Assembly: GCA_016214985.1 (NCBI GenBank)
Contig: JACRMM010000030.1
Span: 186,001 to 250,000 of the forward strand
Reading direction: 5' to 3'
Source of the DNA: Deltaproteobacteria bacterium
GTDB lineage: Bacteria > Desulfobacterota > Deferrisomatia > Deferrisomatales > JACRMM01
DNA: 64,000 nucleotides
Each line of letters begins with the position of its first letter. Position 1 is the stretch's first letter. A program made the position numbers and the translations under genes. This document shows positions 25,486 to 33,229 of the stretch, piece after piece. Under the pieces are notes generated by a model that did no database searches, was not told the origin of the DNA, and saw nothing but the letters and a program-made list of their open reading frames with translations.

Positions 25486-26343
25486 TCAGCCGGCCCTGCC
25501 GGTGTCGGGCAGGTCCGTGGCGTGGCTGGCCCGGGCGGCCAGCGTCTCCAGGATGGCGTCGACGCGAGCTTGATCGGCGAACCCGAGGGCGCGGAGAGCC
25601 TCCTCCTCGAGGCTGTAGGCGAGGCCGTCCGCGCCGAGGCCGGCGCCGATCGTCATGGTGAAGGCGTCGGCGAGGTGGGCGATTCGAGCCAACGTCGGGT
25701 CGATGGACGCTTCGGCCGGCCGATGGTGGGTGCGAACGGCCTCGACCAGCGCAGGCGGGAACCGCCAGCGCTCCAGCAGGAGTGCCCCCACGTGCGGATG
25801 GTCCATACCGACGACCTGCTGCTCGGCCTCCGCGAACCCGAGGCCCTTCGTCTCGACCAGCTCCCAGATCCGGGGCATCGCGTCCTCGACGAAGCGAGCG
25901 AGCACGATCTTCCCAATGTCTTCGAGCAGACCTGCGGTGTACGCGGTGCTGGGTCCCGGATACCCGGATTCCTGCGCGATCAGCTCCGCGGCGATGGCGG
26001 ATACGACGGAGCGGTTCCACAGGGCTCCCGCCGCAAGGCCGTAGCCCCCTTGCGCCGACACGAGGTACCGGGAGGACAGCACGGTCAGGGCGATTTGGAC
26101 GAGGTGGTTCATGCCGAGAAGGCTCGCGGCCTGCCGCACGGACGTCACCTCGCGCCGGAGCCCGTAGAAGGGCGAGTTGCACCGGCGCAGCAGGTTGGCC
26201 GTCATGGCCGGGTCCTTCTCCAGCAAGGACGCCAGCTTCGCCAGATCGGCGTTGGGGTCCTGGGCGGCCTCGAGCAGTCGTACCGCCACGGCCGGCATGG
26301 GCGGGAGGGTCTCGATCCCGGCGAGGATGGCTTCGATGTTCAT
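25486..26343 (-). CDS. HDOD-domain signalling protein
   Basis: 285-residue HDOD protein (degenerate HD fold, no catalytic metal site expected). Signatures include LPPMPAVAVRLLEAAQDP, NSPFYGLRREVTSVRQA and the AGLLEDIGKIVLARF segment, where classical HD enzymes would have HD. Such proteins act as adaptors in two-component, motility or c-di-GMP pathways. The start shares ATGA with the cheD stop, so it is co-translated with a chemotaxis protein, which supports a motility role. No additional output or input domain is present. Confidence 0.85.
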   Translation of the reverse strand: MNIEAILAGIETLPPMPAVAVRLLEAAQDPNADLAKLASLLEKDPAMTANLLRRCNSPFYGLRREVTSVRQAASLLGMNHLVQIALTVLSSRYLVSAQGGYGLAAGALWNRSVVSAIAAELIAQESGYPGPSTAYTAGLLEDIGKIVLARFVEDAMPRIWELVETKGLGFAEAEQQVVGMDHPHVGALLLERWRFPPALVEAVRTHHRPAEASIDPTLARIAHLADAFTMTIGAGLGADGLAYSLEEEALRALGFADQARVDAILETLAARASHATDLPDTGRAG

Positions 26344-26825
26344 AGGATCTCCTCACCGCGCCCGAGGAGCCGCACGGTGACGGTCCCGTCGTGGAGCTTT
26401 AGCGACATCGACCGACCCACCACGCCCCCGAGGCTGGATCCGAGGATCGGGATGCGCTGGAGGCGAAGGGCCCCGACGATGGCTTCGGCGTTCCTCTTCC
26501 CGATGTCCAGGAACTGGCTGTGCTGGAGCATGTTCGCACCGCCGGCCACGCGGGCCTCGAGGGCCTCGCGGCGCGCCCCCTTGGCCAGCAGCGCGCCCAG
26601 GAGGGCGTTCAGGCCCGTGTCAGCGTACATGTGCGGGTTGAACTCCCGCGAGGCGGAGCGGAACTGCGAGTCCGGGAGCATCACGTGGAGGATGCCTCCC
26701 ATGTGGGACTTGCGATCGTACAGGGAGAGTCCGACGCAGGAGCCGAGGGCATACGTGACCACCGTATCGGTGGGGTCGTCGGACACCTTGCAGTCGGAGA
26801 TCCCGACCACGTGGGTCATGGCCAT
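26340..26825 (-). CDS. cheD: Chemoreceptor glutamine deamidase CheD
   Basis: Deamidates glutamines on methyl-accepting chemotaxis proteins and can bind CheC. The 161-residue protein has the catalytic Cys and His motifs (TYALGSCVGLSLYD and GGILHVMLPDS) and the conserved THVVGISDCKVS. ATG 26825 is used rather than the internal ATG at 26819, because GAGG lies 7 bp upstream. It is the first gene of the long minus-strand run and the only canonical chemotaxis gene in the window; other che genes must lie elsewhere. A candidate sigma-70-like promoter lies at 26861-26889. Confidence 0.92.
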   Translation of the reverse strand: MAMTHVVGISDCKVSDDPTDTVVTYALGSCVGLSLYDRKSHMGGILHVMLPDSQFRSASREFNPHMYADTGLNALLGALLAKGARREALEARVAGGANMLQHSQFLDIGKRNAEAIVGALRLQRIPILGSSLGGVVGRSMSLKLHDGTVTVRLLGRGEEIL

Positions 26826-26860
26826 GGAAACCTCGCGAGAGCAGCAAATTACCAATCGAA

Positions 26861-26889
26861 AGGATAGCAAACAGCGGTGCGGGCGTGAA
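26861..26889 (-). promoter_or_regulatory. Candidate promoter for the cheD-HDAC run
   Basis: On the minus strand: TTCACG (26889-26884), 17-bp spacer, TATCCT (26866-26861), 36 bp upstream of the cheD start. Both hexamers are 4/6 matches, so this is a moderate call. Confidence 0.35.
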
Positions 26890-26909
26890 AGTTCATTCTC
26901 GTTATGCGC

Positions 26910-26939
26910 TTGAAGCTCCAACGGCCCCTTTGCTATAAA
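26910..26939 (+). promoter_or_regulatory. Sigma-70-like promoter for the cytidylate-kinase-like gene
   Basis: TTGAAG (26910-26915), 18-bp spacer, TATAAA (26934-26939), about 85 bp before the ATG at 27025. It diverges from the cheD promoter within the same 199-bp gap. Confidence 0.5.
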
Positions 26940-27024
26940 GGCCCCGAATTCCGAGGGGGATACTGCCGGGAGCCCGGCGGGAGCCTTTTGCTCGGGACGT
27001 TCTTCGGGCTCGTGAGGAGGAGAC

Positions 27025-27720
27025 ATGCCGGTCATCACCATTTCGAACCAGTTCGGGGCAGGCGGGCCGGAGGTGGGCCGCGAGGTGGCCAAACGCCTCG
27101 GACTGGACTACTTCGACAAGGAGATCATCCACCGTGTCGGACTGGAGATCAACGTGCCGAACGCGGACGTCCAGGAGTTCGAGGACGAGCACCACAGCAA
27201 GTATCGGAGCTTCTTCTCGACGATCTTCGACCTTGACGCGCTCAAGAGGAAAGCGAAGGTCCGAGAGGAGAGCCTTGCCGACGCCCAGTACGACGATCGC
27301 GACAAGATTCCCTACCAGTTCCACGTGGACGGCTGGATCGACAGCGAGATCTACAAGCAGATGATCGAGAAGGTGGTGAGCGCCCTCGGGCAGCGGCGCG
27401 GCGTCGTCATCGTCGGTCGGGGCGGCCAGTGCATCCTCAAGGAGAACCCCCGCACGGTGCACGTCCGATTTGTGGCCGAGTTCGAAGACCGCGTTGCCTG
27501 GGCCGTCAAGCGAAGGGAGTTGGCGGCCCCGCAGGCTCGCGATCTGGTGAGGGAGCTGGACGTCCGAAAACAGGACTACCTGCGCTTCTACTTCGACGCC
27601 GACCCCGACCTGCCGACCTCGTACCACGTCGTGCTCAATACCTCGAGGGTGTCGCTGACGCAGTGCGCCGACATCGTGGAGCGGCTCGCCGCGGACGTGG
27701 CCGAGGGGGCCACGGCCTGA
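27025..27720 (+). CDS. Cytidylate-kinase-like family protein
   Basis: 231-residue P-loop protein of the cytidylate-kinase-like group common in deltaproteobacteria. The start ITISNQFGAGGPEVGREVAKRLGL contains a modified P-loop (GAGGPEVG), followed by a central helical insert and VVIVGRGGQCIL and RFYFDADPDLPTSYHVVLNT. It differs from true Cmk, which has a GxxGxGKS loop and CMP-binding insert, so catalytic CMP phosphorylation is doubtful; a regulatory or other nucleotide-kinase role is possible. The ATG follows GAGGAGGAGAC. It is monocistronic and ends before a strong bidirectional terminator. Confidence 0.8.
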   Translation: MPVITISNQFGAGGPEVGREVAKRLGLDYFDKEIIHRVGLEINVPNADVQEFEDEHHSKYRSFFSTIFDLDALKRKAKVREESLADAQYDDRDKIPYQFHVDGWIDSEIYKQMIEKVVSALGQRRGVVIVGRGGQCILKENPRTVHVRFVAEFEDRVAWAVKRRELAAPQARDLVRELDVRKQDYLRFYFDADPDLPTSYHVVLNTSRVSLTQCADIVERLAADVAEGATA

Positions 27721-27769
27721 TCGATGGGGCTGACGGAGAGGGAACCGCTCCGGCGACCGTCCCGGCGTC

Positions 27770-27811
27770 CGAACGAGAAGAGGCCCCCGAACGGGGGCCT
27801 CTTCTCGTTCG
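27770..27811. terminator. Bidirectional terminator hairpin between convergent genes
   Basis: Perfect 19-bp stem (27770-27788 with 27793-27811) around a GAAC loop, the stem containing AGAAGAGGCCCCC. It sits between the convergent cytidylate-kinase-like and TPR genes, symmetrical enough to stop transcription from both sides. Confidence 0.85.
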
Positions 27812-27826
27812 GGCTTCAACGCCCGG

Positions 27827-28423
27827 TCACTTGCCTTGGGACCGCAGGGTCTCCAGTTCCTTGCGGATGCGCTCTGCCATGTCGGGCGGCGGGCTGCGGT
27901 CGAGGTACGACTGCCAGGCCCTCATCGCGCCCTCCCGATCGTTGAGGTCGTAGCGAAGCACGACGCCAAGGTTCATGAGGCTGTTGAGGTGCTTCGGGTC
28001 CATGTCGGCGGCCCGGCGAAGCTCGGCGGCCGCCTGTTTGAAGTCCCCGATGGCTCGGTACATGATCGCCCGGTCGGTGATGACGTCCGGGTCGTCGGGT
28101 TTCAATTCCAACGCTTTCGTGTAGGCCTGGATGGCCTCGGCGTACTGGTTGGAGTCGAAGTGGAGGTTGCCGAGCCGGACCCAGGCGCCCCGGTTCTTGG
28201 GGTCACCCTCCACGATCCGAGTGATCTCGCGGATCTCGGCCGAAAGGTTGCCCATGGCACTGCCGGGGCCGGCCACGTTGGGCGCGGGTGATTCCACGGT
28301 CCCAGGGGTGGGGCCGGGCTTGTTCCAGATGAAGAAGGAGGTCACGAGGCCCAGAACGTATCCGGCGAGCAGGCACGCCACGGCCACGATCACGACCTGG
28401 TCCGAGCGAAGAGTCTTGTTCAC
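27827..28423 (-). CDS. Membrane-anchored TPR protein
   Basis: 198-residue protein with an N-terminal membrane anchor (about residues 9-32, VVIVAVACLLAGYVLGLVTS), a short Pro-rich linker and three to four TPR units (AWVRLGNLHFDSNQYAEAIQ, then AYTKALELKPDDPDV, and LRRAADMDPKHLNSLMNLG). It probably scaffolds proteins on the periplasmic face. It stands alone, diverging from the HD-GYP gene, with a candidate sigma-70 promoter in the shared gap. TPR repeats do not reveal the partner. Confidence 0.8.
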   Translation of the reverse strand: MNKTLRSDQVVIVAVACLLAGYVLGLVTSFFIWNKPGPTPGTVESPAPNVAGPGSAMGNLSAEIREITRIVEGDPKNRGAWVRLGNLHFDSNQYAEAIQAYTKALELKPDDPDVITDRAIMYRAIGDFKQAAAELRRAADMDPKHLNSLMNLGVVLRYDLNDREGAMRAWQSYLDRSPPPDMAERIRKELETLRSQGK

Positions 28424-28477
28424 GAGTGGGTCCTCTCCCGTGGGGGTGCCCGAGCCCGGGCGGTTGCCGAGAGCAGC

Positions 28478-28507
28478 CTCTTACCCGGTCCGTTGCTCCG
28501 CTGTCAA
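28478..28507 (-). promoter_or_regulatory. Candidate sigma-70 promoter for the TPR gene
   Basis: Minus strand: TTGACA (28507-28502), 18-bp spacer, TAAGAG (28483-28478). The -35 is perfect, the -10 weak. Confidence 0.35.
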
Positions 28508-28530
28508 GTCGATCCTCGCTGGAAGGAGCC

Positions 28531-28557
28531 TCAAGGTTGTTCGGCGAGGGCCGATAA
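28531..28557 (+). promoter_or_regulatory. Sigma-28 (FliA) promoter upstream of HD-GYP gene
   Basis: TCAAGGTT (28531-28538), 11-bp spacer, GCCGATAA (28550-28557). The -10 is a perfect match to the flagellar sigma-28 consensus and the -35 matches TAAAGTTT at 6 of 8 positions with the canonical spacing. It lies 68 bp before the ATG at 28626. Confidence 0.75.
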
Positions 28558-28625
28558 GCGAGGGAGGCAGGACCAACGGGCGGGGCCCTCCGGCGGTGCC
28601 GACAGAGGGACGGGAGAGGGTACGG

Positions 28626-29921
28626 ATGATCAAGAAGATCCGGGTCGACGAGTTGGAAGTGGGCATGTTCATCGAGGACCTGAACGTCCCATGGATGGAC
28701 CATCCGTTCCTCTCCAACCGCCGCCGCATCAAGTGTACGAAGGACATCGACATCCTCGTCGAGCACCGGATCCAGGAGGTATTGATCAACACCGAGCTCG
28801 GGCGCGACACGGGCAAGGGCCAACCGATCGAGCAGGCCGAGAGCGAGGCGAAGGACCGCCTGAACAGGGACGTGCTGTCTCCGCCTCCCGCGCCGCCCGA
28901 AGAGCCGGCCCACGACGCACTGGAGCACGCGCCCCTGACCGACTCGACCCCCTTTGAGGAGGAGGTTCGAAAGGCGCGCACCGTATACGGACAGGCCAAG
29001 AACTTGGTGAAAGACCTCCTGACCGACGCCCGCATGGGCAAGAGCGTCGACGGCGAGCGCGCGGCGCGCGTCGTCGACGACATGGTCGACTCCATCTTCC
29101 GCAACCACGACGCCCTCGCGAGTCTGTCGAGGCTGAAGAACTTCGACGACTACACGTTCAACCACAGCGTCAACGTGAGCGTGCTGGCCCTGACGCTCGG
29201 ACGCCACCTCGGGATCGTGAAGGGGGAGCTCAAGCGCCTAGGCGTCGGGGCCATCCTTCACGACGTGGGGAAGATGCGGGTACCCGAAGCCGTCCTCAAC
29301 AAGCCGGGCCGCCTCACCGAGGAGGAGTTCGAGGTCATGAAGACCCACTCCCTGCACGGGGCGAAGATCCTCTTGGAGACCAAGGACGTGCCGGATGAGT
29401 GCGCCGCGGTCGCCCTCAACCACCACGAGCGCTTCGACGGCCGGGGGTATCCGCGGGGCCTTCAGGGCCTCTCCATCGGGAAGTTCGGGCTCATCTCGGC
29501 CGTTGCCGACGTTTACGATGCCGTGACGTCCGACCGCGTCTACCACAAGGGCATGCCGACCCACCAGGCGCTCCAGAAGATGTACGAGTGGGCGAAGACC
29601 GACTTCTACCCGATCTACGTGCAGAAGTTCATCCAGTGCATCGGGATCTATCCCATCGGCTCGGTGGTGCGCCTGGACACCGGCGAGGTGGGCGTCGTGT
29701 GCCGACAAAACCACGATCAACTCCTGAGGCCGTGCGTTCGCGTCGTCTTCGACGCGGACGGTGCCCGGCTGGCGGCGTCCGTTGAGGTGGATCTGCGGGA
29801 GCTGGACGAGCATGGGGAGAAGCCGTTCGCACGCACGGTCGTGTCCACGCTGGAAGCCGCCGCGGCAGGCGTCGACCCCGAGGCGGTGCTGGTGCGAGAG
29901 ACGCCGGCCCAGGCTGCCTGA
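28626..29921 (+). CDS. HD-GYP c-di-GMP phosphodiesterase with DUF3391 N-terminus
   Basis: 431-residue predicted cyclic-di-GMP hydrolase. The N-terminal DUF3391 domain (about 1-140; IRVDELEVGMFIEDLNVPW) precedes an HD-GYP domain with its metal and signature residues: FNHSVNVS, ILHDVGKMRVPE, VMKTHSLHGA, NHHERFDGRGYPRGL and AVADVYDAVTSDR. ATG 28626 is preceded by GGGAGAGGG and begins the domain directly; the longer upstream frame crosses the promoter. A near-consensus sigma-28 promoter upstream places it in the flagellar regulon, so it probably lowers c-di-GMP as flagella are completed. Confidence 0.9.
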   Translation: MIKKIRVDELEVGMFIEDLNVPWMDHPFLSNRRRIKCTKDIDILVEHRIQEVLINTELGRDTGKGQPIEQAESEAKDRLNRDVLSPPPAPPEEPAHDALEHAPLTDSTPFEEEVRKARTVYGQAKNLVKDLLTDARMGKSVDGERAARVVDDMVDSIFRNHDALASLSRLKNFDDYTFNHSVNVSVLALTLGRHLGIVKGELKRLGVGAILHDVGKMRVPEAVLNKPGRLTEEEFEVMKTHSLHGAKILLETKDVPDECAAVALNHHERFDGRGYPRGLQGLSIGKFGLISAVADVYDAVTSDRVYHKGMPTHQALQKMYEWAKTDFYPIYVQKFIQCIGIYPIGSVVRLDTGEVGVVCRQNHDQLLRPCVRVVFDADGARLAASVEVDLRELDEHGEKPFARTVVSTLEAAAAGVDPEAVLVRETPAQAA

Positions 29922-29930
29922 GGAGCGGTA

Positions 29931-29962
29931 TCGTAAACCTAATTCGATCATAGCGTTGACAA
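29931..29962 (+). promoter_or_regulatory. BirA (biotin repressor) operator upstream of bioY
   Basis: TCGTAAACC (29931-29939), 14-bp spacer, CGTTGACAA (29954-29962), against the bacterial BirA-box pattern TTGTAAACC-N14/16-GGTTTACAA (8/9 and 7/9 matches). The right half overlaps the -35 hexamer of the bioY promoter, an arrangement suited to repression when biotin is abundant. Confidence 0.75.
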
Positions 29963-29984
29963 GGTCCCGGCGATCACCTACCCT
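29956..29984 (+). promoter_or_regulatory. bioY promoter
   Basis: TTGACA (29956-29961), 17-bp spacer, TACCCT (29979-29984); the -35 is perfect, the -10 is TA...T only. It is embedded in the BirA operator and lies 37 bp before the bioY start. Confidence 0.6.
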
Positions 29985-30020
29985 CCGCGGGAAACGAACC
30001 CCATTCCTGCGGGAGGTGCC

Positions 30021-30572
30021 ATGGCGCGCGCGTCGACCCGAGACCTCGTCCTCACCGGGCTCTTTGCTGCCTTGACCGCGGCAGGAGCCTTCCTGCGGCT
30101 CCCTCTCGAGCCGGTCCCCTTCACGCTCCAACCCCTCGTCGTCTTCCTCGCGGGCGCGGTGCTGGCGCCGGCCGTGGCCCTCTCGTCCCAGCTCGTCTAC
30201 CTGGCTCTGGGGCTCCTGGGGCTCCCGGTGTTTGCCAACGGGGGCGGACCGGCCTACGTGCTGCAACCGACCTTCGGATTTCTGGTGGGGTTCGCGGCCG
30301 CGGCGTGGGTGGCGGCGTGGATCGGAAAGGGCGGGACCGGGAGGGGACGGACGCTTCTGGGGCTTGTGGCCGGGCTCACGGCCCTCTATGCGTGCGGAGT
30401 GCTCGGCCTCTTCCTCAACCTGGCGGTGGTGCAGGGCAAGGCCCAGGTCTTCCGGAAGGTCGTGTGGGGGCTCGGAGGCTTTCTCGTCTTCGACGCGATC
30501 AAGGTCGCGGCGGCTGCTGCCCTTGCCCCGGCCCTGCGGCGAGCGGTGGGGGCTGACACCGCGAACCGCTGA
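30021..30572 (+). CDS. bioY: Biotin transporter substrate-binding subunit
   Basis: S-component of a biotin ECF transporter. The 183-residue protein is almost entirely membrane helices (about six), with the family features SLTGLFAALTAAGAFLRLP-like start, PFTLQPLVVFLAGAVLAP and QLVYLALGLLGLPVF, and the GGPAYVLQPTFGFLVGF segment. The ATG follows GGGAGGTGCC. No EcfA/EcfT genes are adjacent, so it either works alone or shares an energising module. A BirA operator over the promoter independently supports the biotin assignment. Confidence 0.93.
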   Translation: MARASTRDLVLTGLFAALTAAGAFLRLPLEPVPFTLQPLVVFLAGAVLAPAVALSSQLVYLALGLLGLPVFANGGGPAYVLQPTFGFLVGFAAAAWVAAWIGKGGTGRGRTLLGLVAGLTALYACGVLGLFLNLAVVQGKAQVFRKVVWGLGGFLVFDAIKVAAAAALAPALRRAVGADTANR

Positions 30573-30581
30573 GGTGTCGCA

Positions 30582-31172
30582 TCACTCGTAGTTCCCCGTC
30601 ACGAAACCGTACCCCTCGAAGAACGCCTCGACCTCGACGTCGGCGAGGTGGGGCAGTTCTTCCCGCAGGGCGACGATCAGGTTCTCCCGCTCAACCACCG
30701 GGGTGATTGCCGCGAGTGCGCCGAGCATCACCGCGCTGGCCAGGGCTGAGGTTCCGTGCTGCCCGGCGAGGTCGTGCGTCGGGACCCACAGCACCTCCCG
30801 TCCGGCGAACGCCTCTTCCACCTCCAGCTGGGTAGGGTACCGTCCTTTGCGGAAGCGAGCCTCGTACGGCAGCACCGCATCCGTTGCCAGGAGCGCACGC
30901 CCGGCAGGCGCGAGGAAGGGCGCGACGCGAAGCGCCTCCAGGCGTTCGAGCCCCACGACCAGTTGCGCTCTCGCCTTCGAAATCTTGGGACTCGTTCCAG
31001 CCGGGAGCCCCAGGCGCACGTGCGCACGCACGGGAGAGCCGAGCTGGGCCAGCCCCGCCAGCATGAGATAGTGCGCGTCGTAGCCTTCTCGGACCGCTGC
31101 TTTGGTCAGTACCGAGGCGAACGTGAGCACCCCCTGGCCCCCCACTCCCGCCACCACGAGGTCGAGCCTCAT
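30582..31172 (-). CDS. iorB: Indolepyruvate:ferredoxin oxidoreductase, beta subunit
   Basis: 196-residue gamma-type subunit that, with IorA, oxidatively decarboxylates aryl pyruvates to aryl-acetyl-CoA while reducing ferredoxin. Signatures are LVVAGVGGQGVLTFASVL and AGLAQLGSPVRAHVRLG, followed by LLATDAVLPY. The ATG at 31172 shares ATGA with the iorA stop, so the subunits are translationally coupled. It converges on bioY with only 9 bp between stop codons and no visible terminator. The pair marks amino-acid fermentation or aromatic amino-acid turnover in an anaerobe. Confidence 0.92.
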   Translation of the reverse strand: MRLDLVVAGVGGQGVLTFASVLTKAAVREGYDAHYLMLAGLAQLGSPVRAHVRLGLPAGTSPKISKARAQLVVGLERLEALRVAPFLAPAGRALLATDAVLPYEARFRKGRYPTQLEVEEAFAGREVLWVPTHDLAGQHGTSALASAVMLGALAAITPVVERENLIVALREELPHLADVEVEAFFEGYGFVTGNYE

Positions 31173-33058
31173 CGCGTGCGCCTTCGCCCCCGAAGGTCCC
31201 GCTTCAGAGCCTTGTGGCGGCACGCGGAGGCGCACAGCCCGCAGCCCATGCAACGCTCCCCGTCCACCGTGACCTTCTGGGTTGACTCATCCACGTCCAG
31301 GGCCGGGCAGCCCACGGTTTCCAGACAGGACGAAGGACAGGCATAGGCACCCAGGCAGCGGGTCGGCAGGGCCCGATACGGAATGACCGTGCGCCGCGGG
31401 CGGCGTGCCACGCAGGGGGCTTCGGCGATGATCACCTGCACGCCGGGCGAGCGCAGGGCCTGGGCGAGCACCCGAGCCAGGCGGCGGTTGAAGTACGGGA
31501 GGGCCTTTCGGACCCGCCGCACGCGCGCGGCCTTCACGAGCTCCTCGATGCTCAGCGGGCTCGGCACGGCACCCCGGTCGCCCTGGTAGTTGCCCAGCGA
31601 CGGTTGGTAGCCGGTCATGGAGGCGTACCCGTTGTCCAGGATCAGCACCGTCAGATTGAGGTTCTGGGCTGCGGCATTGAGAAGGGGGGGAATGCCGGCG
31701 TGAAAGAACGTGCTGTCGCCGATGGTGGCGACGACGGGGGTGTCGAGGCCCGCGTACGCGAAGCCCTGCGCCAGGGCGATACTCGAGCCCATCGCGACCT
31801 CGGTCCGGCACAGGGAATAGGGGGCGTTCATGCCGAGGATCGTGCAGCCGACGTCGCCGGTCACGACCACCTCGTCCTTCTGATACCCGGCGCGCTCGAT
31901 CGCCTCGGCGAGGGCTGCGTAGGTGGAGCGGTGAGGGCAGCCGGCACAGAACGTGGGGGTCCGGGTCGCCCACGAAGGGCCTGGCCGGGCTGTGTCCGCC
32001 GCCGCGGCGTCATTCCGCTCGAGCCCGGCCAGGGAGGCCAGGGCCCGGCCCACGATCTCCGGATCGAAGTCGCCCACGGCCGACGTCAGCCCGTCGCGTT
32101 TCCCGAGCACCTCGGGCCGGTCGGGCTGCTCCGCGGCCAACAGGCGGACCCTCTCCTCGATGAGCGGCTCCAACTCCTCCAGGACGAGCACTCGCCGGCA
32201 GCGGGCGAGGAGACTCGAGATCTTCCCCTCGGGCAGCGGGTTCATGACCGCCACGCGCAAGAGGTTCGGCTGCTCCTGGTCGGCGGGCCAGTCGTCGAGG
32301 GCCTCCCGCACGTAAGGCCACACTGATCCGGATGCGATCACGCCGAGAGGGGAGCCCGAGGGCTCGGAGAGGTTCCAGTGGTCGAGGAGCCGGCCGGCGT
32401 GCTCGAGCCGGCGCAGGGTGTCCTCGTGCTGGCGCAGGCACAGGGCGGCCCCCGCCTTCGTGTACCGTTCAAGGTCGATGGGGACGTGGCTCTTCTGACG
32501 GACCTGCCGCGGCGTTCGCAGGTCAACCGGGCCGCAGGTGTTCGCTGTGATCGTCGTCCCCCGCAGCATCACCGGCGTCTGGGCCTGCTCCGACACCTCG
32601 AAGGCCTCGGCCGTCATGGTGCGGTGCTCCTCCGGCGTTGCGGGCTCGATCATCGGGAGCAGGGCCAACCGGGCGATGAGCCGGGAGTCCTGCTCCACCA
32701 TGCCGTAGTACATCCCCGGGTCGTCGCCCACGTAGAGCACCAGGCCCCCCCGGGTTCCCGAGGTGGCGATGGAGAGCAGGGCGTCGCTCGCCACGTTCAG
32801 GCCCGACATCTTCATGACCGCGTAGCTTCGCTGTCCGGCCCAGCTGTGGCCGGCCGCCACCTCCAAGGCGACCTTCTCGTTGACGGCCCACTGCACGCGC
32901 ATGCCCTCGGGCTGCACGGTGAGGAGGTACTCGATGGCAAGGGTCGCGGGGGTTCCGGGGTAGCCGATGGCGAGTTGCGCCCCGGCTTCCTGGGCTCCGC
33001 GGGCGCTGGCCTGGTTGCCGGCGAGAACGGGTCGTGCGTTGGGGGCCGTTGAGGGCAA
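31169..33058 (-). CDS. iorA: Indolepyruvate:ferredoxin oxidoreductase, alpha subunit
   Basis: TPP- and Fe-S-dependent catalytic subunit. From the TTG at 33058 (GGAGG 10 bp upstream) it has 629 residues; the GTG at 33118 in the ORF track would add 20 atypical residues and overlap a promoter-like region. Visible are AGNQASARGAQEAGAQLAIG and GYPGTPAT (pyrimidine domain), CAGCPHRSTYAAL, the TPP motif GDVGCTILGMN with ATIGDSTFFHAGIPPL, and two C-terminal cluster motifs (CPSSCLETVGCP and CMGCGLCASACRH). A weak promoter, TTGACC-N18-TACCAA (33138-33109), precedes it. It overlaps iorB by 4 bp. Confidence 0.92.
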   Translation of the reverse strand: MPSTAPNARPVLAGNQASARGAQEAGAQLAIGYPGTPATLAIEYLLTVQPEGMRVQWAVNEKVALEVAAGHSWAGQRSYAVMKMSGLNVASDALLSIATSGTRGGLVLYVGDDPGMYYGMVEQDSRLIARLALLPMIEPATPEEHRTMTAEAFEVSEQAQTPVMLRGTTITANTCGPVDLRTPRQVRQKSHVPIDLERYTKAGAALCLRQHEDTLRRLEHAGRLLDHWNLSEPSGSPLGVIASGSVWPYVREALDDWPADQEQPNLLRVAVMNPLPEGKISSLLARCRRVLVLEELEPLIEERVRLLAAEQPDRPEVLGKRDGLTSAVGDFDPEIVGRALASLAGLERNDAAAADTARPGPSWATRTPTFCAGCPHRSTYAALAEAIERAGYQKDEVVVTGDVGCTILGMNAPYSLCRTEVAMGSSIALAQGFAYAGLDTPVVATIGDSTFFHAGIPPLLNAAAQNLNLTVLILDNGYASMTGYQPSLGNYQGDRGAVPSPLSIEELVKAARVRRVRKALPYFNRRLARVLAQALRSPGVQVIIAEAPCVARRPRRTVIPYRALPTRCLGAYACPSSCLETVGCPALDVDESTQKVTVDGERCMGCGLCASACRHKALKRDLRGRRRTR

Positions 33059-33172
33059 GCCGGGAGTTCCTCCGAAGGGGAGCCGCACCGACGGTGCGGC
33101 GAATCCCCTTGGTATCACGAAGGCCCGGCGGGGGTCAACGGGCGCGGTGACGGGGTGTGAGCGGAGAGAAGG

Positions 33173-33216
33173 AAAAGGCAGCGTGCCGGAGGCGAGGTAC
33201 CACCCGGCACGCTGCC
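33173..33216 (-). terminator. Rho-independent terminator after lipase gene
   Basis: Perfect 13-bp stem GGCAGCGTGCCGG / CCGGCACGCTGCC (33216-33204 with 33189-33177), 14-nt loop, then TTTT on the minus strand. It begins 13 bp after the lipase stop and isolates it from iorA. Confidence 0.85.
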
Positions 33217-33229
33217 CACTGGTTACTGT

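Noticed and set aside
33177-33216. GGGTGGTACC-TCG in the terminator loop upstream of iorA resembles the T-box core.
   Set aside because: The hairpin starts 13 bp after the lipase stop, so there is no room for Stem I with a specifier loop. The motif lies inside the terminator loop rather than in a competing antiterminator.
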